Source of the DNA: JBIYSM02 sp044759095
GTDB taxonomy: Bacteria; Bacillota; Bacilli; Brevibacillales; Brevibacillaceae
Assembly: GCF_044759095.2 (NCBI RefSeq)
Contig: NZ_JBIYSM020000004.1
Coordinates: forward strand, 65,911-129,910
DNA length: 64,000 bases
Reading direction: 5' to 3'
Numbering within the stretch: position 1 is the first letter of the stretch; every line of letters starts with the position of its first letter. Of the stretch, positions 50,506-60,081 are shown piece by piece. The translations under genes were made by a program, and so were the position numbers. The notes beneath the pieces were generated by a model, which had not been told where the DNA came from, made no database searches, and saw nothing but the letters and a program-made list of their open reading frames with translations.

Positions 50506-51369
50506 ATGGTTGACAGTATGGTACCGATTACCACAGCCGACTTGCGCAAAAAGAAAGCGAGTCGTCAACCGATTGCGATGATGACTGCCTACGATTATCC
50601 GTCCGCAAAGCTGGTGGAGGAAGCGGGCGTTGACGTCATTCTGGTAGGCGATTCGCTGGGGATGGTCGTATTGGGCTACGACTCGACAGTTCCTGTCACG
50701 ATGGAGGATATGCTCCACCACACCAAAGCGGTCACGCGTGGAGCCAAGCGGGCATTTGTCGTCGCCGACATGCCTTTTCTAAGCTATCACGGCACCGTGG
50801 AGGAGAGTGTGAAAAACGCAGGCCGGCTGCTCCAGGAGGGTCTGGCCAAAGCGGTTAAAATCGAGGGCGGCAAGGAAGTCGTGCCGGTGGTGAAGCGCTG
50901 CACGCAGGCTGGGATTCCCGTTATGGGCCACATCGGGCTGACCCCTCAGTCTGTCCATCAATTGGGCGGCTACAAGGTTCAGGGGCGCGATCTCGCCGCT
51001 GCACAGCGCTTGCTCGAAGAGGCGCAGGCGCTGGAGGAAGCGGGGGCGTTCGCGGTGGTGCTGGAATGTGTTCCGGAAGAGGTAGCAGCCAAAATTACCG
51101 AGAGCATTTCGATTCCCACCATCGGGATTGGTGCAGGGGTCAAATGTGACGGACAAGTCCTCGTCTTCCACGACGTGCTGGCCTATGCGTCGCAGTTGAA
51201 ACCGAAGTTTGTGAAAAGCTACGCCAATATTGGCAAAACCATCGTAGAAGCGATGTCCGCGTACGTCGAGGAAGTGAGAAGCGGAAAGTTCCCTGCACCG
51301 GAACACGCATTTCATGCATCGGAAGAGACGATCAAACAGTTGTACGGGGAAGGGGTGGCCCAATCGTGA
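50506..51369 (+). CDS. panB: 3-methyl-2-oxobutanoate hydroxymethyltransferase
   Basis: First step of pantothenate synthesis. 287 residues, TIM-like fold, with YDYPSAKLVEEAGVD, GDSLGMVVLGYDSTVPVTMEDMLHH, and GIGAGVKCDGQVLVFHDVL. GAGGGGGAAG precedes the ATG. Overlaps panC by four bases. Leader with hairpins upstream. Confidence 0.95.
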   Translation: MVDSMVPITTADLRKKKASRQPIAMMTAYDYPSAKLVEEAGVDVILVGDSLGMVVLGYDSTVPVTMEDMLHHTKAVTRGAKRAFVVADMPFLSYHGTVEESVKNAGRLLQEGLAKAVKIEGGKEVVPVVKRCTQAGIPVMGHIGLTPQSVHQLGGYKVQGRDLAAAQRLLEEAQALEEAGAFAVVLECVPEEVAAKITESISIPTIGIGAGVKCDGQVLVFHDVLAYASQLKPKFVKSYANIGKTIVEAMSAYVEEVRSGKFPAPEHAFHASEETIKQLYGEGVAQS

Positions 51370-52226
51370 CTACACAGCTGCTGCAGGTTTCCACGATTGA
51401 AGAAGTGAGAAAGTACATCCAACGTGTGCGAAAAGAGGGCAAGCGGATTGGCTTTGTGCCTACGATGGGATACCTGCATGAAGGTCACATCAGCCTCGTG
51501 CAGGCGGCGCGGGCAGCATGTGATGTCGTCGTGATGAGCATCTTCGTCAACCCGTTGCAGTTTGGACCGAACGAAGACTTTGAGCGCTATCCTAGGGACT
51601 TGGAGCGCGACCGCGAATTGGCTGCAAACGCTGGTGTAGACCTGTTGTTCACCCCGGACGTAAAAGAAATGTACCCGCGCAAGGTAGTAACCACCGTCTC
51701 CGTTGCAGAGGTATCAGAACCGCTTTGCGGCAAATCGCGTCCCGGTCATTTTGACGGCGTGGCGACTGTTGTGATGAAGCTGTTTCAAATTGTGCAGCCG
51801 GACGCCGCCTTCTTCGGACAAAAAGACGCGCAGCAGCTGGCCGTGATCAGCCGGATGGTAGAGGATTTGTCCGTTCCCGTTGAAATCGTGCCGTGCCCGA
51901 TCGTTCGTGAAGCGGACGGCCTTGCGCTCAGCTCGCGCAACGTGTACCTGACTCCCGAGGAACGGAAACAGGCGGTCGTTTTGTTTCGCAGTTTGAAGCT
52001 CGCGGAGGCACTGCTTGCCACAGGTACGCCGCTACGGGAAATCCGCGAGCAAATGACAGCCATGATCAAAGCGGAACCCCTCGCCGAAATTGATTACGTG
52101 GAAGTGATGAAATATCCGGAACTGGTTTCGGCCGAACACGCAGAAAAAGGAGAACGCATCTGCTTTGCCCTTGCTGTCCGTTTTGGCCGAACCAGATTGA
52201 TCGATAACTGGATTACGACGGTTTAA
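51366..52226 (+). CDS. panC: Pantothenate synthetase
   Basis: Condenses pantoate and beta-alanine with ATP. 286 residues with the HIGH-type motif TMGYLHEGHISL, FVNPLQFGPNED, and the ALSSRN block. GTG 51366 overlaps the panB stop. panD, which supplies beta-alanine, is next. Confidence 0.95.
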   Translation: MTTQLLQVSTIEEVRKYIQRVRKEGKRIGFVPTMGYLHEGHISLVQAARAACDVVVMSIFVNPLQFGPNEDFERYPRDLERDRELAANAGVDLLFTPDVKEMYPRKVVTTVSVAEVSEPLCGKSRPGHFDGVATVVMKLFQIVQPDAAFFGQKDAQQLAVISRMVEDLSVPVEIVPCPIVREADGLALSSRNVYLTPEERKQAVVLFRSLKLAEALLATGTPLREIREQMTAMIKAEPLAEIDYVEVMKYPELVSAEHAEKGERICFALAVRFGRTRLIDNWITTV

Positions 52227-52266
52227 GCCTGTTGATAAAACATCGAGACAAGGGGGAGGAACCAAG

Positions 52267-52650
52267 ATGTTTCGCACCATGATGAAAGCGAAAATCCACC
52301 GTGCTACCGTAACGGAAGCGAACTTGAACTACGTCGGCAGCGTGACTATTGACAAGGAAATTTTGGAAGCTGTGGACATCTTGCCGAACGAAAAAGTGCA
52401 GATCGTCAACAACAATAACGGAGCCCGTTTGGAAACGTATGTGATCGAAGGGGAGCGCGGCAGCGGCGTGATTTGCCTGAACGGTGCAGCTGCACGCCTG
52501 GTGCAGCCCGGCGATACGGTTATTATCATTTCTTATGCCATGATGTCGGACGAAGAGGCGAAACAACACAAGCCGCGAATCGCCATCATGGGGGAACAAA
52601 ACCGGATCAAACAGCTGATCGCTGAAGAAGTGCACGCGACCGTCCTGTAG
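52267..52650 (+). CDS. panD: Aspartate 1-decarboxylase
   Basis: Pyruvoyl enzyme making beta-alanine from aspartate. 127 residues; self-cleavage would be at Gly24-Ser25 in NYVGSVTID. The remaining active-site parts (NGARLETYVIEG, NGAAARLVQPGD) are present. GGGGGAGG lies before the ATG. Confidence 0.95.
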   Translation: MFRTMMKAKIHRATVTEANLNYVGSVTIDKEILEAVDILPNEKVQIVNNNNGARLETYVIEGERGSGVICLNGAAARLVQPGDTVIIISYAMMSDEEAKQHKPRIAIMGEQNRIKQLIAEEVHATVL

Positions 52651-52664
52651 ATTTGGTTGAATAG

Positions 52665-52718
52665 AGCCACCTGCCTTGTGAGACAATGAGACTACTCACT
52701 GCCTGAAAGGGGGTGGCT
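52665..52718 (+). promoter_or_regulatory. Hairpin covering the ribosome site of the TPR gene
   Basis: AGCCACC (52665-52671) pairs with GGTGGCT (52712-52718), which is part of the ribosome site AAAGGGGGTGG. An inner stem GTGAG/CTCAC (52678-52682, 52695-52699) supports it. Confidence 0.55.
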
Positions 52719-52723
52719 TTCCC

Positions 52724-54121
52724 GTGTTGATTGAAGAGTGGTTTCAAACCCTGCGGTCAAAAGCGGAAACCGTTGAGCAAAAGTGGCAGCAAGCGACGGA
52801 AAGTGAAAAGCTGCAGTTGGCTGACCAACTGATTGAACTGAGGAAACTCAGCGATCAAGTGGTTGATCAATGGTTGCAGTTTGAAGAAAAGCTTTCCGCT
52901 GTAATCCGGCAAATCAAGCTGGCTGAAGGACAGAGTGTGAAACAGGAGAAAGTCCCCGAAAATGTTACATCGGATGAAAAGCTCGGAGTGTATCATCATA
53001 TGTTTCGAAAAGGGGAAGGCTTCTATCATCTGCGTCTGTATCAAGACGCCAAACTCTGTTTTGCCGATCTGTTGAAAGAATCTCCCGATTGGGAAAGCGG
53101 TCGGCTCTATTATGCATACAGCCTTCTCTTCTGCGACGAAAAAGAAGCAGCGATGAGGGAATTTCGACTGCTGAGCATGTCGGCCAGCTCGCCAAAGGTG
53201 GTCGGAATCAGCTACAATGCGATAGGCTGCATTCTCGCTGAGGAAGAGCAGTGGTTGGAAGCAGCCCAAGCGTTCAAAACGGCCCTGAAAATACATCCGG
53301 CTCAGCGGGATGCGCAATTTAATCTTGCCCTTTGCTTGCTGAAAGACGGAGAGGCCCAGGAAGCGCTGGAGGAGATCGAAGAGGTGCTTCGCCACGCGGA
53401 GAACGATTGGGAGGCGCAGTTGGTCTGGCTGCGCGCCGCCAAGTTGCTGCAGGTTCTCGATGAGACTGCGGAACCGGAGCCGCCAGCTTCCCTGCAGCTG
53501 CCCAATCGAAAGCTGGATACGGAAACCCTCCGGGAGATGGCCTCTCTGTATGAGTCACTGGGGAATTATCACCGGGCGCAGATTTGCTATCATTTTTTGG
53601 CAGAGCGTTTACCCAGGGAAGGATGGGTATGGCATGGGCTGGCGTGGAACACGTGGCTGATTGCCGGGACCAAGCGCGCACTCACGCTCGTGAGGAAGGC
53701 CATCAGTCTGGTACCGGACAACCTCGACTTTCACTTTAGCTTTGGCTGGATGAAGCTGTTTGACGGGCGAACAGACGAAGCCATCAACGTCTTTCGTTTC
53801 ATTCTGTTGAAAGAGCGAGATCATCGTCTGGCCCAGTCCGGCCTGATTGCAGCCTATGAGCGCACCGGGGACCTGCTTACGGCCAAACGAATGGCCCAAC
53901 ACTTTACGGAAGAGACTTCTTCTTATATTCGTTCGCTCGGGTTCTACCACTTGGGCCGAATTGCGGTGACGGAACAAAACTGGCGGTTGGCGGAGCAGTA
54001 CTTCCGCCGTGCGCTTCAGCACAGCGATGAATTTCGCGAAATCCCCCTCTACCTTCAGCTGTGCGCCGCCAAGCTCGGCCAGGCTTTTGAAGCGCGGGAG
54101 CCGTTCGTTCTGCATCCATAA
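52724..54121 (+). CDS. TPR protein with N-terminal coiled coil
   Basis: 465-residue cytoplasmic protein. Residues about 1-85 are a charged coiled coil (heptads in LQLADQLIELRKLSDQVVDQWLQ); from about 100 on, TPR-like helix pairs follow (GISYNAIGCILAEEEQWLEAAQAFKTALKIHP, DAQFNLALCLLKDGEAQEALEE and others). Not a known enzyme. GTG 52724. It stands between panD and dinG, where B. subtilis has nothing similar. Confidence 0.75.
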   Translation: MLIEEWFQTLRSKAETVEQKWQQATESEKLQLADQLIELRKLSDQVVDQWLQFEEKLSAVIRQIKLAEGQSVKQEKVPENVTSDEKLGVYHHMFRKGEGFYHLRLYQDAKLCFADLLKESPDWESGRLYYAYSLLFCDEKEAAMREFRLLSMSASSPKVVGISYNAIGCILAEEEQWLEAAQAFKTALKIHPAQRDAQFNLALCLLKDGEAQEALEEIEEVLRHAENDWEAQLVWLRAAKLLQVLDETAEPEPPASLQLPNRKLDTETLREMASLYESLGNYHRAQICYHFLAERLPREGWVWHGLAWNTWLIAGTKRALTLVRKAISLVPDNLDFHFSFGWMKLFDGRTDEAINVFRFILLKERDHRLAQSGLIAAYERTGDLLTAKRMAQHFTEETSSYIRSLGFYHLGRIAVTEQNWRLAEQYFRRALQHSDEFREIPLYLQLCAAKLGQAFEAREPFVLHP

Positions 54122-54210
54122 CCGTCCGCATGCAGGAATTTCTAAACAGCCTGCCGAATTGGATGGGACGTGTGTAAGTTCTTTGTTTTTATGTACGAGG
54201 TGACAGTAGT

Positions 54211-57111
54211 TTGAACCGATTCGTCGTAGTCGATTTTGAAACAACGGGAAGCCATCCCAGAAATGGTGACAGCATCATCCAGATCGGTGCCGTCGTCATT
54301 GATGACGGACAGATTACGGAGTGCTTTTCCACTTTGGTCAATCCAGGACAGGCGATTCCTGCATATATCACGCAGTTGACGGGCATCACAGACGACATGG
54401 TGGTTGACGCCCCTACTCTGGAGGAGGTATTCCCCCGGTTTTTGCGGATGTTGGACGGTCGCACGTTTGTCGCCCACAACGCTTCATTCGATTTGCAGTT
54501 TCTTCAAGAAGCCCTGCTGAGTCAGGGCTATTATACGTTTGACGGATATGTTCTGGACACGGTCGAGCTGTCTCGCTTCCTTTTGCCGACGCAGAACAGC
54601 TATCGGCTCGGTGAGCTGGCCGACGACTTGCAAATTGAACACGACCGCCCTCATCAGGCTGACAGTGACGCATTGGCAACGGCGCAGCTTTTTCTTCACC
54701 TGCTGGAGATTTTGCAGCAACTCCCGCTGGTTACGATCCAGCGGCTGCAGCTTCTGGTCTCTTCTTTCCGTTCCGACATTCATGCGCTTCTGCGCTATAT
54801 GGAACTGGAAAAACTGTCGGCTTCTGCGTTGACGGAAGCCGACAGGACACGGGCGGTGGACGAATCAGACTTGTGGGACATCTACCGGCAACTGGCGCTG
54901 CGCAAGCGGGAGGACAAAGAGGGCGTCCCGCAGATCATTCGGCAGGACGGGTATGAGCGAAAAGAAATCGCGACTGCACTGGAAGAATTGATTGGAGAGC
55001 AGGCGGCATTGGGCCGCACTGTTCCTGGATACCAGAGAAGAGAAGCGCAGGAAGCGATGATGCGCGCCATCTACGATGCGATGCATGACGGGGCACACCT
55101 CCTCGTCGAGGCGGGCACGGGAACAGGCAAGTCGCTCGCCTACCTGTTGCCCAGCATCCTCTGGTCGAAGTGGAACCGTGAACAGGTGGTGGTCAGCACC
55201 CATACGATCCATTTGCAGGAGCAGCTGTTTCATAAGGAGATTCCCGCGCTGCAGCAATCCCTGCCCTTTTCATTCACGGCTGCAACGTTAAAAGGCCGGG
55301 GAAATTACCTCTGCCTGCGCAAGTTTGAACACAGCCTGGAAGAAACGGAAGAGGGCAGCAGTCAGGAGTTGCGGCTGGTCAAAGGGCAGATGCTGACATG
55401 GCTGACCCAGACAACCACAGGGGATGTGGAAGAACTGAGCCTGCCCCCTTCAGGGACGCTGTTCTGGCAGCAAGTAAAAAGCGACTCGGGCTCCTGCCTG
55501 CACCGCAATTGTCCTTGGTTTAGCCGCTGCTACTACTTCCAGGCCAAGGAACGGGCGAAAGACGCTGACCTGCTGATTGTGAACCACGCGCTTTTGATCA
55601 GCGACCTGGAAGCAGACAGCCGGATTCTCCCGCCATACAGCGTGGCTGTGATCGACGAGGCGCACCATCTGGAGGAGATCGCCACCCAGCACCTGGGGAT
55701 TCACTACTCCACCACCCAGCTTCATTTTCTTATCGATCGGCTGAGCGTTGAAGCGAACAGCACACTGCAGCAATTTGCAGAGGAGCTGGTCGAGTGGCAG
55801 GCAGAACGCAGGGAAGAAGCGGACAAGGCGCTTCGTGAGCTCGCGCGAAAACACATCACCCTGAGGGAAGCAGCGCTTCAGTGGACCCAATTGCTGTACC
55901 ACTGGGCGGCCAAACGGGGAGAAGAGACCACCGACGTCGGAAGGGAGACCGTTCGCTACAATCGCGAGTCGTTTACCGGCCGCAACGAACGGATCGTAAA
56001 GACCAGCAAGCAGCTCATCCAATTGCTGGCAGAATACGGCGAGCAGATGGAACGGCTGTTAAAACTGACCCCGGCGGGGGAAAAACCGCCATTTGCCTTC
56101 CGCAGCCTGCGCACGGACCTCTCCGGTATGATTCAGGATCTGCAGCAGGCGGCTGACAGCCTGCACGTATTGCTGGTGGAAACCGACGGGGAATCCGTCT
56201 TTTGGATGGAAGTGGAGGCGCGGACGCACCGAAAGCAGGTGTACCTGTTCGCCGCTCCGCTGGAAGTCTCCCACGCTCTGTCCAAACGGCTGTTTGCGGA
56301 GAAGCGCAGTTTGATTCTCACCTCCGCCACCCTGACGGTGAAACAGAGCTTTGCCTTCATCATGGAACGATACGGTCTTACCCAGCTGCCTGAAGAGCGA
56401 GTAAGGACGCTTTCGCTGCCGTCACCGTTTGAGTATGACCGACAAGGTCTGCTGTTAATCCCCTCGCAGTTTCCCATGTTGGGGAAAGAGAATGAGGAAA
56501 GCTACTTGCAGGCGATCGTGCAGGGATGCGTGGACGTAGTCAGGGCTGCGGGCGGCAGAACCATGATCCTGTTTACGTCTTATTCCATGCTCCGGCAGGT
56601 GTATCAGGGAATGAAGGAGCTGTTGGCCAACGAGCCGTACCAATTGCTTGGGCACGGCATTGACAGCGGCAACAGGAGCAAGCTGGTGCGCCTGTTCCAG
56701 CGGCAAGCGAACAGCGTGCTGCTGGGGACGAGCAGCTTTTGGGAGGGAGTCGACATTCCGGGCGAGGCGCTCAGCTGTCTCGTCATCGTCCGCCTGCCGT
56801 TTACACCGCCCAACCATCCGGTTTATGAAGGACGGGCTGAACGGTTAAAACAGATGGGGAAAAATGCGTTTATGTCCATGGCACTCCCTCAGGCGGTCAT
56901 CCAGTTCAAGCAGGGGGTGGGCCGACTGATCCGACATCACATGGACCGCGGGGTCATCGTCGTCTTTGACACCCGCATTGTGGAATCAAGGTACGGACGT
57001 GCTTTTTTGCAGTCGCTGCCGGCCTACCGCACGGAAACCGGCCCGTGGCCCCAGCTGCGGGATCAAATTGAACCGTTTCTACACGGCATGCAATCCTCAC
57101 CTGACTCATAA
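54211..57111 (+). CDS. dinG: DinG-type helicase with N-terminal exonuclease domain
   Basis: 966-residue protein. Residues about 1-165 form a DEDDh 3'-5' exonuclease (DFETTG near residue 8; VAHNASFDLQFL; final HxxxxD as HQADSDA). The helicase part has Walker A EAGTGTGKS (300-308) and DEAH (482-485). Four Cys, C368, C429-x4-C434-x5-C440, match the Fe-S cluster spacing known from E. coli DinG, so an iron-sulfur cluster is likely. TTG 54211 after GAGGTGAC. The nuclease-helicase fusion is typical of Firmicutes; the Fe-S Cys set deserves notice. Confidence 0.92.
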   Translation: MNRFVVVDFETTGSHPRNGDSIIQIGAVVIDDGQITECFSTLVNPGQAIPAYITQLTGITDDMVVDAPTLEEVFPRFLRMLDGRTFVAHNASFDLQFLQEALLSQGYYTFDGYVLDTVELSRFLLPTQNSYRLGELADDLQIEHDRPHQADSDALATAQLFLHLLEILQQLPLVTIQRLQLLVSSFRSDIHALLRYMELEKLSASALTEADRTRAVDESDLWDIYRQLALRKREDKEGVPQIIRQDGYERKEIATALEELIGEQAALGRTVPGYQRREAQEAMMRAIYDAMHDGAHLLVEAGTGTGKSLAYLLPSILWSKWNREQVVVSTHTIHLQEQLFHKEIPALQQSLPFSFTAATLKGRGNYLCLRKFEHSLEETEEGSSQELRLVKGQMLTWLTQTTTGDVEELSLPPSGTLFWQQVKSDSGSCLHRNCPWFSRCYYFQAKERAKDADLLIVNHALLISDLEADSRILPPYSVAVIDEAHHLEEIATQHLGIHYSTTQLHFLIDRLSVEANSTLQQFAEELVEWQAERREEADKALRELARKHITLREAALQWTQLLYHWAAKRGEETTDVGRETVRYNRESFTGRNERIVKTSKQLIQLLAEYGEQMERLLKLTPAGEKPPFAFRSLRTDLSGMIQDLQQAADSLHVLLVETDGESVFWMEVEARTHRKQVYLFAAPLEVSHALSKRLFAEKRSLILTSATLTVKQSFAFIMERYGLTQLPEERVRTLSLPSPFEYDRQGLLLIPSQFPMLGKENEESYLQAIVQGCVDVVRAAGGRTMILFTSYSMLRQVYQGMKELLANEPYQLLGHGIDSGNRSKLVRLFQRQANSVLLGTSSFWEGVDIPGEALSCLVIVRLPFTPPNHPVYEGRAERLKQMGKNAFMSMALPQAVIQFKQGVGRLIRHHMDRGVIVVFDTRIVESRYGRAFLQSLPAYRTETGPWPQLRDQIEPFLHGMQSSPDS

Positions 57112-57152
57112 AATGAAGCAATAGTCTCGTAGGGATTTAGGTGATAGAATAA

Positions 57153-58046
57153 ATGCTGTGGAAAACGACAAGGACCTGGCTGTTCGTTCTGTTGACATGT
57201 CTCTTAGCGGGCTGTGCGATTGACAATCACTCGAGGGGCGCGGTAAAAGTGGAGGATCCCTTTGCCAGCGAAAGCGAACAGGATTTTACGGGATTAGTCG
57301 TAACCTTTTTTGCCCTGCCAAACGGGGAAAGCACGTTGATTCGACTGCCAAACGGAAAGACCATGCTGATCGATTCGGGAAGCGCAGAAGACTGGAAGAC
57401 CTTGCAGGCTCTTTTGGCGGAACGCAGACTGACCCGTATTGACTACGCGGTCATCACCAATGACCAACCGGAGCAGGCAGGCGGCTTTCCTTTTCTCACG
57501 GAAGGCATGAAGCTGGAAACCATCGTGTTTCCTGCGCTCCTACAGGATTCCATACGAACCGCAGTGCCGCTCAGGGCGGACAAGAAGCTTCTGCCCGTCG
57601 CGGCCGGCGATCAGCTCAAACTGGACAGCAACGTCGTGTTAACCGTGCTGCACCCAAGCGAATACCTGTTTTTATCTCCGCAGGACAATTCGCTGGTGTT
57701 TCTATTGAGACACGACAAGATCCGTTTTTTGTTTACGAGCGCCATCCATGTACGGGCGGAAGAGCGGCTCCTGGAATCGCAAGCCCACCGGCTGAAGGCG
57801 GAAGTGCTGAAGGTGGCCGATCAAGGCAGCAATCAGGCTTCGTCCCAGCCTTTTTTGGCCAAGGTTGACCCGCAGGTGGCGGTGATCCAGATCGGCAAGC
57901 CTCGCGACCAGATGAAAGACAGTCAGGAAGAAGTGATCGAGCGGCTGGGCGAATCGTGGTCAGAATCGTACATCACGAGCCAGCACGGCACGATTACCAT
58001 CCTTTCAAACGGTAAGGACTACCGTATACTTAAGGGAAAAAAGTAA
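57153..58046 (+). CDS. Lipoprotein with degenerate metallo-beta-lactamase fold
   Basis: 297-residue protein with signal peptide and lipobox LAGC (lipid Cys21). The mature part resembles the C-terminal metallo-beta-lactamase domain of ComEC (VVTFFALPNGESTLIRLPNGKTMLIDSG). The metal motif T-H-x-H-x-D-H reads T-N-D-Q-P-E-Q (102-108), so all four ligands are changed; the usual HHGS turn is DQGS. It should not be a hydrolase and may bind a ligand or protein at the cell surface. No good known partner is nearby. Confidence 0.78.
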   Translation: MLWKTTRTWLFVLLTCLLAGCAIDNHSRGAVKVEDPFASESEQDFTGLVVTFFALPNGESTLIRLPNGKTMLIDSGSAEDWKTLQALLAERRLTRIDYAVITNDQPEQAGGFPFLTEGMKLETIVFPALLQDSIRTAVPLRADKKLLPVAAGDQLKLDSNVVLTVLHPSEYLFLSPQDNSLVFLLRHDKIRFLFTSAIHVRAEERLLESQAHRLKAEVLKVADQGSNQASSQPFLAKVDPQVAVIQIGKPRDQMKDSQEEVIERLGESWSESYITSQHGTITILSNGKDYRILKGKK

Positions 58047-58062
58047 GGGGGACAGACCGATA

Positions 58063-58686
58063 GTGGTCAAGAGTGTAAAGATTTCGGAAGCGGTTGTACG
58101 CCGTCTGCCGATTTACTTGCGATACCTGAGTCACCTGCAGCAAGTGGGCGTGACGACGGTTTCATCGCAGCAGATGGGAAAAACACTCGATGTCAATCCT
58201 GCACAAATTCGCAAAGATCTCGCAGCTTTCGGCGACTTTGGCAAAAAGGGAATTGGCTACGACGTCCATTACTTGATTGAAAAAATTCGTCAAATTTTGA
58301 AACTGGATCAGGAGATTCATGTGGCGTTGGTAGGAGCAGGCCATTTGGGACATGCCATCAGCAACTACAACGCTTATTTGCAGGACAACATGCGGATTGT
58401 CGCTATTTTTGACGCGGATCCGAACAAGCAGGGTAAACAGATCGCAGGCATCTCCATTCAACCGATGGACGAGTTGAAACAAACGGTGAAAGAAAAGCAG
58501 ATTCGTCTCGCGATTATTACGGTGCCGGCATCTGCTGCCCAGTCAGTGGCGGATCAGCTGATCGATGCCGGAATCGAAGGGATCCTGAACTTTGCCCCGA
58601 TTACCATCAAGACGGACAAAGACGTCCGCATCGATTACGCCGATGTCACGTCCAGCTTGCAAAGCCTTGCCTATTACCTGACATAG
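58063..58686 (+). CDS. rex: Redox-sensing repressor Rex
   Basis: NADH/NAD-responsive repressor of fermentation and respiratory genes. 207 residues: an N-terminal winged helix (about 1-80, with RKDLAAFGDFGKKGIGYDV) and a Rossmann domain with GAGHLGHAISNY. GTG 58063 after AAGGGGGAC. No obvious Rex operator (TTGTGAA-N4-TTCACAA) was seen in this window. Confidence 0.94.
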   Translation: MVKSVKISEAVVRRLPIYLRYLSHLQQVGVTTVSSQQMGKTLDVNPAQIRKDLAAFGDFGKKGIGYDVHYLIEKIRQILKLDQEIHVALVGAGHLGHAISNYNAYLQDNMRIVAIFDADPNKQGKQIAGISIQPMDELKQTVKEKQIRLAIITVPASAAQSVADQLIDAGIEGILNFAPITIKTDKDVRIDYADVTSSLQSLAYYLT

Positions 58687-58701
58687 AAACGGAGCGAAAC
58701 C

Positions 58702-59997
58702 ATGAAAACCATTTTGACACACGCTACAGTCATCACTGCAAATGATCAGAATGAAGTGATTCAGAACGGAGCGGTTGCATTTGAAGACGATCGAATCACC
58801 TATGTCGGTCCCACTCCGGAAGAAGTGACCGGCTACGATCAAGTCATAGATGTAAGCGGCAATTATGTGCTTCCTGGTCTGATCAACACTCACGGACACG
58901 CGGGGATGTCTCTCTTGCGCGGGTATGCAGACGATCTGCCCCTGCAGCAGTGGCTGGAAGAAAAAATGTGGCCATTGGAAGCACAGTTTACCGCTGACCA
59001 CGTCAAATGGGGTAGCTATATCTCGATCATTGAAATGATTCGCACAGGTACCACCACGTTCGTCGATATGTACGATCATATGGAACAGGTGGCCCAAGCT
59101 GTGGAATCGACAGGCATGCGTGCCCGTTTGTGCCGTGGAATGATTGGCCTTTGCTCGGAAGAAGAGCGTCAGGCAAAGCTGCGGGATGCTGTCCAATTTG
59201 CCAAGACATGGCACAATCAGGCGGACGGCCGGATCACCGTCATGATGGCGCCACACGCTCCATACACCTGCTCGCCAGCGTTCATCACCCAGATTGTGGA
59301 AAAGGCAGACGAACTCTCCCTGCCCATCCACATCCACATGTCGGAAACCCGTTGGGAAGTGGAACAAAATGAACAGGATTACGGAGTTCGACCGGTCGCT
59401 CACCTGGAAAATCTGGGCGTGTTCCAACGTCCTACGCTGGTTGCCCACGCCGTTCACCTGACGGATGAGGAAATCGACATTTTGGCACAATACAAGGTGA
59501 GGGTTTCCCATAACGTTGTCAGCAATTTAAAACTGGCCAGCGGCGTCGCCCCTGTGCCAAAAATGCTCGCAAAAGGAATTAGCGTCTCCCTGGGGACGGA
59601 CAGCTCGGCAAGCAACAACAACCTGAATCTGTTTGAAGAGCTGAAACTGGCGGCGATTCTGCACAAAGGAGTAAACTGCGACCCGGTTGCCGTACCTGCG
59701 GAAGAAGCGCTGCGAATGGCAACGCGTTATGGTGCGGACGGGGTGTTCCAGTCCGAGACGCTGGGGACGATCGAAGTGGGGAAACAGGCAGACTTGATCG
59801 TACTTGATGCCCACCAGGCTCATTTCCATCCGGCGCACAACCCGGTCTCCCACGTGGTGTACGCGGCCAACGGGCGGGATGTGACGGATACCGTCGTGGC
59901 GGGAAAATTTTTGATGCGTAATCGTGAGCTGTTGACGGTAGATGAAGAACGCGTCATCTTTGAGGCGAATCGGATGTTCCAGACGCTGAAAAGGTAA
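58702..59997 (+). CDS. mtaD: 5-methylthioadenosine/S-adenosylhomocysteine deaminase
   Basis: Zinc amidohydrolase of 431 residues that deaminates methylthioadenosine or S-adenosylhomocysteine. Metal motif H64-x-H66 in INTHGHAGMS, then HIHMSETRWE, and the final ligand Asp in LGTDSSASNNN. The metal site is intact, in contrast to the amidohydrolase-like gene at 34 kb. Family members also act on other purine-like substrates. Convergent with a small minus-strand gene. Confidence 0.88.
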   Translation: MKTILTHATVITANDQNEVIQNGAVAFEDDRITYVGPTPEEVTGYDQVIDVSGNYVLPGLINTHGHAGMSLLRGYADDLPLQQWLEEKMWPLEAQFTADHVKWGSYISIIEMIRTGTTTFVDMYDHMEQVAQAVESTGMRARLCRGMIGLCSEEERQAKLRDAVQFAKTWHNQADGRITVMMAPHAPYTCSPAFITQIVEKADELSLPIHIHMSETRWEVEQNEQDYGVRPVAHLENLGVFQRPTLVAHAVHLTDEEIDILAQYKVRVSHNVVSNLKLASGVAPVPKMLAKGISVSLGTDSSASNNNLNLFEELKLAAILHKGVNCDPVAVPAEEALRMATRYGADGVFQSETLGTIEVGKQADLIVLDAHQAHFHPAHNPVSHVVYAANGRDVTDTVVAGKFLMRNRELLTVDEERVIFEANRMFQTLKR

Positions 59998-60007
59998 ACT
60001 GCCCAAG

Positions 60008-60035
60008 AAAAGGCTCCTGTCGGGCAGGACAGGAG
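60008..60035 (-). terminator. Terminator of the small minus-strand gene
   Basis: CTCCTGTC (60014-60021) with GACAGGAG (60028-60035). A T run follows only when read on the minus strand. Confidence 0.65.
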
Positions 60036-60081
60036 AATGAGATGAAGCGTAGGTGTAGGTAGAGGTATTTGATTGGCCATG

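Noticed and set aside
58047..58701. Rex operator near rex
   Set aside because: No TTGTGAA-N4-TTCACAA-like sequence was seen.
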